From: Neocallimastix lanati (nom. inval.)
Taxonomy: Eukaryota > Neocallimastigomycota > Neocallimastigomycetes > Neocallimastigales > Neocallimastigaceae
DNA: 64,000 bases
Direction of reading: 5' to 3'
Assembly (NCBI GenBank): GCA_016946835.1
Contig: JACVTC010000074.1
Coordinates: forward strand, 1 to 64,000
Under the pieces are notes generated by a model that was not told the DNA's origin, did no database searches, and was given only the letters and a program-made list of their open reading frames with translations. Positions 26,910-38,838 of this stretch are shown here, piece by piece (the stretch's first letter is position 1; the number at the start of each line of letters is the position of its first letter). The position numbers were made by a program, and so were the translations under genes.

Positions 26910-27466
26910 TCTTCAGTGTAAAGAATAATAATTAATTTTTATTAAAATAAAAAATAATTATTAATCTTTATTAAATAAAATAATAATTATTTAATAAAAT
27001 TTATTAACTTTATTATAAAATATTTTTAATATAAAATTATTATTCTTTATAATTGTATTGATTAATAATATTAAAATAATTAAACATTAATATTTTTTAT
27101 ATTTGTTAAAATTCATTTGATAATTAAATGTTAAGTTTTAATTTAAATAATTGTTACATTAATATAATTTTAAACAAATCTAATATAAATTATAGAATTA
27201 TAATTTAGAAATAATTATAAAATTATATTAAAAATCATAATGTAACAAATCAAATGAAAAAAGAATAATTAATATTTAAAAAATTAATTAAAATAAAACA
27301 ATGTCATGTATAATTGACATTGTTTAAATAAAACAAATGTTAATTGAAGTTTTCCGATTGGAAAATATCGGTTTTTATTCAATTAACATATGATCAATTT
27401 TATTAATAATTGATCATTAAACTTTTTAGGTTTTTCTCCCAAATCTTTTCCTAAAAAGTTACAACT
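26910..27466. mobile_element. 557-bp non-coding insertion in copia integrase, flanked by 6-bp ATGAAA duplication
   Basis: ATGAAA occurs immediately before (26904-26909) and at the end (27467-27472) of an AT-rich non-coding block. Conceptually removing the block and one ATGAAA makes the integrase reading frame continuous, so this is an insertion and not divergence. Inside is a long imperfect inverted repeat (left arm about 27110-27170, with TTCATTTGA and TTGTTACATT; right arm about 27215-27260, with AATGTAACAA and TCAAATGAA). Two shorter perfect ones follow: CAATGTCA/TGACATTG near 27299 and GTTAATTGAA/TTCAATTAAC near 27339. No terminal inverted repeat is clear. A MITE-like non-autonomous element is the best guess. 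Confidence 0.75.
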
Positions 27467-28517
27467 ATGAAAAGAAAATCAGATGCCATCGATATTATTA
27501 TTAATTTTTTCAAATATTTAAATAATCTTTTTCCAAATTATATAATTACTAATTTCAAATCGGACCAAGGCAAAGAATATTGTAGTAGAAGAGTCAACAA
27601 ATTCTGTAAAAAGAATAGTATTAGAAAACTCTATTCTCCTCCAAGAAATCCTCAAAATAATGGAATTGCTGAACGATTTAATCAAACCATTCTTTATTCC
27701 CTAAAATGTTTATTAAGCTGGAGTAAACTCAACATTAAATTTTGGGATTTTGCTATACGTTATTCAAAATATCTTTATAATCTTACTCCTCATTCAGGAA
27801 TAAATAATCAAATTCCCAATGAAGTATTTTATGGTACTCCCATTCATGTTAATCATATTAAAGTTTTTGGATGCATCGCTTATTATAAGGATTTCTCTCC
27901 CAAGAAAGGAAAATTAGATCCTAACGCCAAAAAAGGTTTTTTCTTAGGTTTCAGTAATGATTCAAATTCTTATTTAATTATGGACTATAATAATTTTTCT
28001 CTACACCAAGTAAGAGAAGTATTATTTCAAGAAGACACCCCTGCCTGCATTACTAAAGATATTACAAAAAGAATTTCGCCTTATGTTAAAGACAATAATA
28101 ATAAATTAAATTTATGTTTAGATTTATCTTTTATCAACAAATTATTAATCAATTATACAAATAATAATATACATAATAATAATAATATCAACAACAATTA
28201 TGACAATAATGACAATAATTATTTTATTCCTGACAATAATAACATCATTAATATTCCTGATAATCCACCTAATAATATTAATATTCATAATAATATTTCT
28301 AATAATAATATTCCTAATAATAATTATAATAATAATTCTCATAATGTTAATAATAATAACTTTAACAATAATTTAAATATTGATTATTATAATATTTCAG
28401 ATCAAAATAATAATAATAATTTTTCATATCAAAATAATGAAAAATTTTTAATTAATAAAAATTTGTCAAAAAATGAACAAAATTTAAATAATAATTTCGA
28501 TAATAATTTTATTAATA

Positions 28518-28561
<44 letters not shown>

Positions 28562-30133
28562 TTAATATACGATAAAAATTTTTCAAATAATTTTATTAAT
28601 TATAATAACAATAATTTTATTGGCTCAAAAATTCAATACAATGGTAAAAATTTTTCTTATACAATAAATTCTGAATTTAATCAAAATTTAGAAAATTTTA
28701 ATCAAAATACAAATACCAATACAATAACCAATGAAAATTTTTCAAACACCAAAAATTTTTCTAATCCAAATTATGTACAAAATTCTAATAATAATATATT
28801 TTTAATTAATGAAAATTTTAATTCAAAAAATGATCAAAATTTTATTAATAAAAATTTTTTATCAGAAGAAGATAAAAATAATAATAATATAAATAATTTT
28901 ATTAATAATAATTCAAATAATAATAACATAAATATTTATAGAAATAATAAAAGAAAATCCAAATTTACCAATAATAATATTATTAAACACTTCAAACCTA
29001 ATATTAATAATAATAATATTGATATTTACAATAATAATAATCATAATAATATTATTTCTTATAATAATAATCCTAATAATTTTAATTACAACAATGATAA
29101 TTTAATTAATACTATTGAAACTGAAAATGAAGAAGTTCCTAAAACCTATCAAAAAGCTCTCAATTGTGATCATGCCGATGAATGGGATATTGCTATCCAA
29201 GAAGAACTCAAAAATTTATATGATAATAATACAATGACTTTTGTTAAAAAACTACCAAGAGGAAAACAACCAATTTCTACAAGATGGGTTTTTGCAATTA
29301 AAAAGGATGCAAATAATAAAATTATTAAAAGAAAGGCCAGACTTGTTGCAAGAGGTTTTGCTCAAAGATACTGCATCGATTATGAACTTACATATAGTCC
29401 GACATTAAACGTTGATTGTATAAAATTACTTCTCGCTTTTGCTGCTCAATTTCAATGGACTGTTTATCAATTAGATTTTAAATTTGCCTATCTAAACGCC
29501 GCCTTAGACAAAGAAATTTACACCGAAATTCCTTACGGCGATGAAAACTACGGTAAAGGCTATTGGATTCTAAATAAGGCATTGTACGGCCTCAAACAAT
29601 CAGGCCGTGAGTGGAATAAAACCATTACAAAATTTTTAACCGAAAACAAATTTCATCAATCCACCACTGATCCATGTGTTTTCTTTAAAAAGCAGAAGGA
29701 TGAACTAACTTGTATTATAGGACTTTATGTTAATGATATGCTAATTATAGGTGAAAATTTCGAAATTGTTAGAATTGTTTCAAGAATTAAAGATAACTTT
29801 AGAGTATCAAAATGTGGATTTGCTGACTTCATATTAGGAATTAAAATAGAAAGAGAAAATAATGATATTTATATCTCACAAGAAGCATTCATTGATAATC
29901 TGTTAAATAAATATAATATAAATAATAAAAAGAAAATAAAATCACCATGTTCAGTGAACGAAAATAATGAAGATAATGAACCTGTTGACAAAATAAAATT
30001 CAAAAGTATTATCGGATCCTTAATTTATCTTGCAAGATGTACACGTCCAGACATTGCATTTGCAGTTAACTTTGCCGCTAGAAAATCAGAAAATCCAACT
30101 CAAGCCGACTGGAAAAAGCTATTAAAATATTAA
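27467..30133 (+). pseudogene. copia integrase C-terminal half, Asn-rich spacer and reverse transcriptase
   Basis: An open 888-codon stretch. Integrase continues with KSDQGKEYC (second catalytic Asp) and NPQNNGIAERFNQTI (the NG...E block with the third acidic residue), then the FGCIAYY and GFFLGFSNDSNSYLI landmarks. From about 28.14 to 29.11 kb a spacer of some 320 residues is dominated by Asn (AAT runs). Reverse transcriptase follows from about 29.15 kb: STRWVFAIKKDANN, KARLVARGF, QLDFKFAYLNAAL (first Asp present), ALYGLKQSG and YVNDMLIIGE. The usual YVDD is YVND (AAT at 29732), which removes a catalytic Asp, so the enzyme should be inactive. Confidence 0.92.
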
Positions 30134-30645
30134 AATACTTAAATGGAACAAAACATTATAAAATAAGATATGACAGTAAAGGTAAAATAAATGCGCATAC
30201 AGATTCAGATTTTGCCGGTGATCCAAATGATAGAAAATCGACTTCAGGACACATTATCTTAATGGGTACAAATCCCATTTCATGGTATTCTAAAAAACAA
30301 ACAACTGTCGCAACGTCTACTGCCGAAGCTGAATATTCAAGTACTACAGAATGTATTAAGAAAGTATTACAAATTAAAAATCTACTTTATGAATTATTTG
30401 GAGAAACTGAAACTATAGACATATACACGGATAATGAAGCAAGCAAAAGTAGCATTGAAGCAGGTCATTTAAATCCAAAGCTTAGACATATTAGTGTTAG
30501 CTACCATTTCAACAATGAAAATATATTAAATAAAAATGTTCAACTAAAATATATTAGTACAAATGATATGCTGGCCGATCCATTAACCAAAAACCTTAAT
30601 GGAAACAAAATAACTAATTTTACAAATAAAATTTTTATAAAATAA
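30130..30645 (+). pseudogene. copia RNase H
   Basis: A frameshift near 30130 separates RNase H from RT. The landmarks are AHTDSDFAGDPNDRKSTSGH, ISWYSKKQTTVATSTAEAEY, DNEASKSSIEAGHLNPK and ISTNDMLADPLTKNL, the standard copia C-terminus. It ends 12 bp before the polypurine tract. Confidence 0.9.
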
Positions 30646-30666
30646 AAAATTTAATTTGAGAGGGAG

Positions 30667-30900
30667 TGTTAACTTTATTAATATAAAGTTATATTCTAGC
30701 TTAGGTTTAATAAAATATTAAATTAAATTATATTTAATACATTGTAATTATAAATTAAATATAAATTAATATGTATCTAGAACAAGCCACAATTAAATAT
30801 AAATACATGTAATTTTCTCTGTACTTTAAATCTTTGTTAACCATTTATTTATATTCTATAAATAATAAATTCATATTAATTATTAAAACAATCTTTAATA
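30667..30900 (+). repeat. 3' LTR of the copia element
   Basis: 234 bp, nearly identical to 24720-24953. It is preceded by the purine tract at 30658-30666 and followed by the TTTTA target duplication. Confidence 0.93.
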
Positions 30901-30905
30901 TTTTA

Positions 30906-31180
30906 TTAATAAAATTTTATATTTTAATATTAAAATTTAAATATTTATTAATAAATTTTATTTTATTATTATAAAAAATTTATTATATAAATTTTATATA
31001 TTATAAATAAAATTCTTTTATTTAAATTCATTTTTAGAAAATTTTTTTAAATATATTTCATTTTTTTATTATTAAATTTTTATATTTTAAAATAATCTTA
31101 TTTTTAATATTAATATTTAGTATTTTATTTTTAATAATTTTATTATTTAGTATTAATATTTTATTATTTGAATCACAATC
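30906..31180. other. AT-rich flank of copia element
   Basis: A/T-only sequence that continues the AATTTTATATTTTAATATTAAA style seen left of the element (24.2-24.7 kb), as expected for a single pre-insertion locus. No gene. Confidence 0.5.
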
Positions 31181-34100
31181 GTGCATTTCGTAATGTGGCG
31201 TAATCTCATATGTGGCTTGCTTTTTTATAAATAAATAAATGATAAATATTTTTTTTATATATATAATTTATTAATATATATTATAAAAATAATTTTCTAT
31301 AATTCTTTAATAATAGAATATATTATTATTTTTTTTTTGAATTAGTTATTTAATAATATTTAATTAGAAAAATATATTATTATTTCTTTTGATATAATAA
31401 TTATTTATATATATTTATTTATGATTGTATATAATATCTTAAAAATGAATGGCTTTATTTTAAAATAGTTAAAAGCCACATTGATAAATATATAGGTGAA
31501 ATAAATATAAAATAAAATAAAATAAAATAAAAAAAAAATATAATAATTATTTTATATATATAGGAATAATCATATATTTTAATTTTTTTTCATTTATTTT
31601 TCTAAAAAAAAAAAAATTTAGTTATAATAACGTTTGTCTTTTAATTATTATACTTTATTATAGTAAATAAAAAAATTTAAATGCAAAATAAAAAATTTTA
31701 ATTATTTATAATTCATATTTTCATAAACGATATATATATATATTAATTTAAATAATATAAGAATTAAAAATTAAAACAATAAGAGTTGAATAATTGATCC
31801 TATTAAACTAATTAATTATTTGCATAGTAATAAAATTTATAATAATGTAATATTGATATTGATATTAATAAAATTTATAATTATATTATATTGATATTGA
31901 TATTAATAAAATTTTAACTAGAATCAAATAAATCGGTTTTAGTTATAAATTACTTAGTAAAAATAACTAAAAGATAATTTCTATTAAGATTATTAAATAA
32001 ACACAATAGGTAAATAAATTTGTATTTTTCTAGCATTTTTTTAAATTAAGATTATTTAATTATTATTTAAACCATTATAAATATAAATTTAAAATAAATA
32101 AATTTGTATTTTTATAGCATTTCTTTAAATTAAGATTATTTATTTTAAATTAATATTTATATCGTTTAAATCAATTAAACATTCTTTCCATAATTTAACT
32201 AATTCATTTCTGTTGCATCCATTATAAAATAAATTTATTTCCTTACTTTTGTAATTTTCAATTAAATTTTAATTTCATCAGTTGCACTAAATATTTTTTG
32301 CTTTTTTTTCCAAGTTCCTTTAGTTCTCCTTTGGTAATCAATATAAAATAAGTTTTCTTCTTCTTTTAATATATATATTAATTTATAAAATAAAGGTTTA
32401 TTTGGAAATATATTATTTAAGTAGCTATTATAAGATTCTGATGCTTTGTTTGTTAAATGCTCTATATTTTCATAATAATTCCAATTATTAACATTATACT
32501 TAAATAAATAATTTTTATTAAAATATTCCAAAAATTGTAGAAATTATTATACTTTTTTTTTTTTGACAAATTCTTTTTATTATAATATAAATATCAAATA
32601 TATAGTTAGGGTTTATAAACGGTAAGTTCGAAATAGCTTTATAATAAATATATACATCATTATTATTCTTCACTTCATGATAACATAATATATTTTTTTG
32701 TTTTTTTAATGATCTTTTGTAGAGCCAAACACAATATTTAATATTTATATTGGGAAAAACTTTTTTTGCGGCATTAGATATACCTTGTTCAAAATTACAA
32801 TGACAATTAATTGTAGTAATTAATGTATTACTCCTAAATTTATTTGCATTTTTTTTTATTTCTTTAAATAATGTTTCATATGTAGATTGTTTTTTATTTT
32901 TTAAAATAGAAATGGAAGTAGTGTAAAACATATTAAATTCCCCAACATAAGTTCTTGTTATAAATAACCGATAACTAAATTTCGGTGCTGCATAAAATGT
33001 ACCGTTCATAAATATATTTTTATGATAATTCAAAAATAAATATGCTTGGAATGGTGATTGAAAGATTATTAGATCAGTATTTTTAAATATCATAAAATTT
33101 TCATTTCTTTTCGTTTTATAATATTATGATTCAATGGGAATATCATCAAAACTTTTTATGTTTGGAGGAAATTGTTTGTTTATATTTCTTATTATTTGGG
33201 ATCTAATTGTAATATATTCGGGACATATAAGTCCCATTTCTTGAGAAACGGCATTAAATATATGTTTAGGTTTTATATTCATAGGAATTTAATTTTTCTT
33301 AATTTCTTCCTTAATTTTATACTTTGCTACTGATATAGACACATCAATTTCTTTTTTCAAGATGGTTATGTAAACTTTCATATTTTAAAACCTCCTTTTT
33401 ATCATTTAAAATAATTAAAGATTTAAATTTATTTAAAGTCTTATATTCAGTGCATCTATAAATTTTTGATTTATCTTTCCTTTGAAATGAAAAATTAAAT
33501 TTGTGTTTTTTATTAATAATAATTTGTTCATTTCCTCGATTTGTTTCACTTATTTCAATTTCTATATTGTCTTCCATTGATAATTAAAATTTTTCAATAA
33601 AATATTTTAATAAATATACTTTTAAATGCTTTGAAACTTTTTTTTCTTTTAATATTTAAAATAATAAACCTTTTTTTAATTAATTAAATAATTATTTAAA
33701 TAATTATTTAATTATTAATTATTAATTATTTCTTTATTTACTATTTTATTTATTTATTTTTATTTTTATTTTTTATTTTTTATTTTATTTTATTTTTTTT
33801 ATTTTTAATGCTTAAAAAATAAATTTTTATTTATTTTTATTTTATTTTTTAATGTTTAAAAAAAAAAGTTTTCTTATTATTTTTATTTTATTTTTTAATG
33901 TTTAAAAAAAAGTTTTTTTATTTCTTATTTTTTTTTTTTTTTATTTTTTAAGCATTAAAAAATAAAATGTTTATTTATTTTTATTTTATTTTTCAATTTT
34001 AAATAGAAATACCTAACCTAATTATTATTTATTGAAGTGTTGTATTTCGCCAAAAGTTGAATTTCGCCAAATTCTTGGTGGCTTATAAAATTTCGTCATA

Positions 34101-34376
34101 AAATATCACCACATTTATTATTCACGCCATATTGTGAATATATGGCTTTTAAAATATCGTAGAAAAAAGCCACAAAATTATGATACAATTAGATATACGC
34201 CCCATGTAAGATTACGTGTTTGAAAATTTTTGAGAATTGTAATTTTATTTATTTAATTAATTAATTATTATTCATTAAAATTTTAATAAAATTAAGTGGC
34301 TTAAAATTAAAAATATTTATGCCATACAACAAAATACAAATTTTTGTAATAAAAATTTTCGAAATGCACACTCCCC
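31181..34376 (-). mobile_element. Candidate decayed MULE DNA transposon with short inverted termini
   Basis: GTGCATTTCG at 31181-31190 is matched in inverse orientation by CGAAATGCAC at 34360-34369, bracketing a MULE-type transposase remnant (32180-33577, minus). The right end extends outward into CTCCCC. Internal near-terminal copies of ATTTCG(C) lie at 34040-34100. The termini are short and no convincing 9-11-bp target duplication is visible (ATTATTTGA versus ATTATTTAT is only suggestive), so the boundaries are tentative. Confidence 0.5.
32180..33577 (-). pseudogene. MULE-type transposase with FLYWCH N-terminal domain, broken
   Basis: Read on the minus strand. The N-terminus, MEDNIEIEISETNRGNEQ, leads into a FLYWCH-like zinc-finger segment (FSFQRKDKSKIYRCTEYK ... 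YESLHNHLEKRN). After frame breaks (33340-33100) comes the MULE transposase domain (FLNYHKNIFMNGTFYAAPKF, YTTSISILKNKKQSTYETLF, INCHCNFEQGISNAAKKVFP, IKYCVWLYKRSLKKQ), then another frame break at about 32525 and the C-terminal part EHLTNKASESYNSYLNNIF ... DYQRRTKGTW. The family's catalytic DGTF and CDFE aspartates are Asn here (NGTF, CNFE), so besides the frameshifts the active site is lost. Confidence 0.8.
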
Positions 34377-34829
34377 ATTATTTATTTTATATCAAATTAT
34401 TGATTTATAATGTGATTTAATGTATCGTGATAGATTTATGTATTATCATAAATTCTATACAAATACATAAAATTAATATAAACATAAATTTAAAGATAAA
34501 TTTTTGTAATTTATAAAATTATTAAGTTTTATTGTATTTTAATTATTTTATTTTATTATATTTTTATATATTTTAATATATAATAGTTATAATTTAATAT
34601 GATATTTATTATAAATCTTTTATTATTTATATTATACTTTCTATAATATTAAAATAAATAATTAATTATTTTTTTAAAATGTTTATAATTAAAGGGTATT
34701 ATATTAAGAATACTTTATATTTATATTTATGTATATAGCAGCTATATTTAAAATACATAATGCTGGCGAGTGATATATAAATATCTAAAAAATAAAGAAG
34801 CTAAATAAGAGTGTTAAACTAGAAAACAG
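34377..34829. repeat. Dispersed AT-rich repeat, second copy at about 43.85-44.14 kb
   Basis: From about 34420 to 34730 the order of words CGTGATA...TTTATGTA, ATCATAAATTCT, ATACATAAAATTAAT, TTTATATTATACTTT and GTTTATAATTAAAG parallels 43850-44140. It is an old dispersed repeat of about 300 bp with no coding pattern. An inverted piece of the same family is at 41680-41760. Confidence 0.6.
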
Positions 34830-35660
34830 AATTACCGGATTGAAGTTGTTAGAAAAGAATAGCTCCAATGGCAAAATTACTTGAATAGATTTCAACAATA
34901 TAGGGATGATCATTATTAAAAATAACAAGAATAAGAACAACAGTGAAATTATATATGGGAATGCTGAAAGCATCTTGAACAATTTTAAACCAACCAAATT
35001 TTAAAATTTTTTTTGTAAGATTGTTAAGAGAATGGGAAATTTTGAAAAAATTTCCAATAAATATACAATAGTTAGTTAGTTGGAAAGACTAATGAAATAT
35101 TGAACGTCTCTTTCACATTTCCGAGTAGACCAATCAAGGATTGCTGAAACTTTCTTGTGATACATAAAAACAATGATAACAGAAAATTCTATGACAGAAA
35201 GTCGATATAATGAACAAAGAATTCACATTTTTCAAAAGAAGGAAACCAGACTTAGAACTTCAGAAATAGTCTTGACATGGACTTCTAAATTTTCAGAAAA
35301 AATTATAAAATCATCTATATAGAAATACAAATGTTTTAAAAAAAATGACAAGGTATTCAAAGGGACTAAATTTACAAGTAGAAGTCGTATTTTATAATAA
35401 TTCATTTTTAATTAAAACAAGGTAATATGCTGATCTATGGTCCAATTTAAAATGTATTTTGTCATTATGAATATTTTCAAATATTTTTGCAATGAGTACA
35501 ATTGGAAAAGAGTCACTTATATTAGTATTGTTATGACGATAAATTATATTTGACATATTCTTAAAGAGTTTCGAATTCCTTTTGGATAAGTTGATAGTTA
35601 GCATTTTATAATTAGGATTAAGATTGATTTCATAGTCATAAAGCAATAATCATGACAAGG
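34830..35660 (-). pseudogene. Degraded Ty3/gypsy pol fragment
   Basis: On the minus strand, pieces of a gypsy reverse transcriptase and RNase H remain in order: NISDSFPIVLIAKIFENIHN ... FKLDHRSAYYLVLIKN (about 35.4-35.65 kb), then YIDDFIIFSENLE (about 35.31 kb, catalytic YIDD readable), then an IYSSNFAIGAILF-like RNase H stretch (about 34.86-34.9 kb). Many stops and shifts are present. It is similar to, but a different lineage from, the copy at 36.3-38.8 kb. Confidence 0.75.
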
Positions 35661-36289
35661 ATATCTCACCATTAATTCATGGTTCTAACTTTATTAATGT
35701 AAAAATACATGGCAAAATGATGTTTATCCAATGATAACATCATAGTTACGTAATGTATCGATAAACAATAAGCAATTTCTTAATGAATTAAATAAATCCT
35801 TTGTATTATTTATATTTAAATATTTATTATTTATTGTAACGAGCTGGTCACTTGTATAGCAATAGGCAACACTGGAAAATTAATAATAAGTTAAAATGTT
35901 TTTTTTTTTTTAAAAAATTTTGTTTTATTAATTTATTAAATAAAATTTATTAAAGTATTTATTTATTAATTAATTAACTAATTTTGTAATATATCAAATT
36001 ACTTATTATTAATTGATTAATTAATAAAAGTACGAATTAAAAATATTTCTTTTGTGAAAATTTACTCATATTTATACTTTTTACGGAAAAACAGTTTGTA
36101 TGATTTTCAAAAATTTTAGAATCTTAGAAAAATCGTTTAAAACTGATTTTCTCAGTTAATTTAGAAACTAATGGAAGAAAGGATAAAATAAAATAAAAAA
36201 TTCAATTTAATTATTAAGAATTTCTATGAAATTCTTAATGAAAATACAGAAAGAATTAACTAGAACAATGAAAATAAAATATTCAAAAA
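35661..36289. other. AT-rich intergenic region, possible gypsy LTR remains
   Basis: No coding. The segment at 36055-36130 (CTCATATTTATACTTTTT and TTCTAAGAT-type words) recurs inverted at about 39690-39800. The two may be LTR remnants flanking the nested retroelement block between them. Confidence 0.4.
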
Positions 36290-38838
36290 GTAGGTTTTAC
36301 ATCAAGAATTTCCTCTACTTTAAATTCTTCTTCTTCATTTATACTTATTGGTGGTGGTGGTTCTTGTTTTCTACTGGATTATTATAACTAAATTCTGCAA
36401 GGAATAAATATTTTGACCAGTCAGAGCCATAAAAATTAGCATAGCATCTTAGATATTGTTCGATAACGAAGTTTACCCTCTCCGTTAAACCGTTGGTTTA
36501 ATGGTGAAAAGGAGAAGCAAGTTTCATGTTTATTCGAAAAGACTTACAAATAGCAGACCAAAATTTAGAGGTGAATTGGGTGCCTCTATCAGTAATAATT
36601 TCAGAAGGAAGTCCATAAAGGCGAAAAATATTGTTCATAAAAGAGGTAGCAGTATCAATAGCAGAAGGAACTTTTGGGAAAGGAATAAAATGACCCATTT
36701 TAGTAAAACGGTCAATCACTACAAAAATGCAAGTAAAACCATTAGATAATGGAAGGTCTGTAATAAAGTCCATAGAAAGAGAAGACCAAGGTTTTGAAGG
36801 AATTTCGAGAGGTTGGAGAAAACCATAGGGTTTATGTTTAAAATCTTTTGAACGCGAACAAGTATCACAAGAACGAATGTAATTTTTAACATCAGAGTAA
36901 AGAGAAGGCCACCAAAAGTCACGATATATTAGAGAAGAAGTCTTCTTAATTCCATAATGACCAGCTGAGGGAGAATCATGGCAGATGTTAAGAACGGTAG
37001 AACGACATTTTGGAGGAACATAGATTTTATTTTTAAACAGAAGAAAACTGTTACTAATAGAAAAGTTTTTTAATCTGGAATTGTTGGAATCATCTGAATT
37101 TAATTCATTACAAATGTCAGAATAAAATTCATCATTTTTGCATTCATTTAAAATTTGATCATTGAGGGAAGAAACAAAAGAAGTAATAGCACAGAAGTTT
37201 TCTGGACGAAGAACAGTGAATGGAACATCACAAGAGGAAAGGTTATCGTTTTCTGAGGCATAGTCAGGCCGACGGGAATGAGCATCAGGTTTACCATTAG
37301 CGGAACCAGCACGATAAACAATTTTAAAATTGAATTCAGAAAGGAAAAGGGCCCAGCGAACCAAGCGTTGAGTCATTTTCTCAGGTTTCTTTTGATATAA
37401 CAGATTCCGATGGTCAGAGAAAATTGTGAAAGGAGTAGAGGTGCCTTTTAATAAATGCCTCCATTGTTCAAGGGCTTCTACGATAGCTGAAAGTTTTTTA
37501 TCGTAGATAGGATAATTACGTTCGGCAGAAGTTAGAGATTTAGAAAAGAATGAAACTGGGTAAACTTTATTATCTTTAGAAGAAGTTTGTGAGAGAATAG
37601 CTCCTATCGTAAAATTACTGCTATCAGTCTCAACAAGAAAAGGAAGATCACGATTGGGATAGACCAAAACAGGAGCAGAAGAAAACTTTGATTTGATGTT
37701 ATCAAATGCGGTTTGAGTTTCAGTAAACCAATGAAATTTAGAGTTTTTCTTTAATAAACAATGAAGAGGATGAGCAATGAATGCAAAACTAGGAATAAAT
37801 CGTCGATAATAATTCGCAAGTCCGAGAAATGATTGTAATTCTTTTAACATTTTTAGGGATAGGCCATTCTAAAATAGAAGAAACTTTTTTAATGGTCCAT
37901 GAATATTCCATCTGAAGAAATTCTGTGACCAAGAAAGTCCAAGAAATGTACACAAAATTCACATTTTTCCAATTTTGCATATAAGCCAGCTTTTCTTAGT
38001 CTTTTTAAAACTTCAATAAGATGTTAGAAGTGAATATCCATGTCAGGAGAAAAAATAATTATATCATCAATATAACAATAAACGAAAGAACCAATAATGT
38101 CTTCAAATATATCATTAATAAAATGTTGAAATACCGCGGGTGCATTTTTTAATCCAAAGGGCATGACTAGATACTCAGTGTGACCATATTTGCATGTGAA
38201 TGCGGTTTTATATAAGTCACCTTCTTTGATCCTAATCAAATTATATGCTGAACGAAGATCTAATTTAGTGAAGACTTTGCCTTTACTAAAATTTTTTAGC
38301 ATATCATTAATTAATGAAAGAGGATATGAGTCTCGGATGGTGACTTCATTTAAAGGTCGATAATCTACTACAAGCCTAAGATCATTAACGTCTTTCTTAG
38401 GAACAAAGAAAACAGAAGCAGCGGCTAGGGATTTAGATTTTCTAATAAATTTTTTATCTTCATTTTCTTTAATATATTTTTTTAAAGCATGGGATTCTTT
38501 TTCAGTTAAGGGATAAATTGGACCATAATGTAGTTTTGCATTTTGTTTAAGTTTAATCCCGCAATCATAAGGACGATGAGGAGGTAATTCATTAGCAGAT
38601 TTTTCGTCAAATATATCTTTGAATGGAAGAAGTTTTGCAGGTAATATTTTTTGAATATTATTATTTGTTTCATTATGTTCTTCATTCTTATTTGAGTTAT
38701 ATTCTTCAGAACAAATAGAAGCAGTAAAAGATGATGGAATAACAAGACAATTAGCAATGCAATGATTTGATTTAAAAAAAAGTTTATTTGAAGTAAAGTC
38801 TATAATAGGGTTATGAGTAAAAAGCCATTCTTGAGATC
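36290..38838 (-). pseudogene. Ty3/gypsy (chromovirus-type) pol, truncated and frameshifted
   Basis: Minus strand, 38838 down to 36290. A pre-RT stretch (HRPYDCGIKLKQNAKLHYGP, YPLTEKESHALKKYIKENE) leads into RT with LRLVVDYRPLNEVTIRDSYP, FTKLDLRSAYNLIRIKEGD, YLVMPFGLKNAPAVFQHF and the catalytic YCYIDDIIIF. After a frame break near 37.85-38.02 kb the RT tail and RNase H (SFLGLANYYRRFIPSFA, LVETDSSNFTIGAILSQ, FSDHRNLLY) and the integrase (GHYGIKKTSSLIYRDFWWPS zinc region, LSMDFITDLPLSNGFTCIFV, IITDRGTQFTSKFW) are intact. A nonsense codon (TAA at 36498-36500 where a related copy has Gln) then interrupts the HHQTNGLTERVN block. Downstream, an internal deletion joins NNPVE to EEEEFKVEEILDVK, which looks like the start of a chromodomain. 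No intact LTR pair was seen. Confidence 0.92.

Larger units (their letters stand above)
24720..30900 (+). mobile_element. Ty1/copia LTR retrotransposon, nearly full length but defective
   Basis: A 6.2-kb element with 234-bp direct LTRs (24720-24953 and 30667-30900) starting TGTTAAC. They differ at about two positions in a by-eye alignment. It is flanked on both sides by TTTTA (24715-24719 and 30901-30905), a 5-bp target duplication. The internal order gag, protease, integrase, reverse transcriptase, RNase H is diagnostic of copia. A purine tract, GAGAGGGAG at 30658-30666, abuts the 3' LTR. No primer-binding site was recognised after the 5' LTR. The coding region is split by frameshifts near 25365, 26400 and 30130 and by an insertion at 26910-27466. 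Confidence 0.95.

Noticed and set aside
26910-27466. Spliceosomal intron in copia integrase
   Set aside because: Boundaries set by frame restoration fall at an ATGAAA duplication, not at GT...AG, which fits an insertion better.
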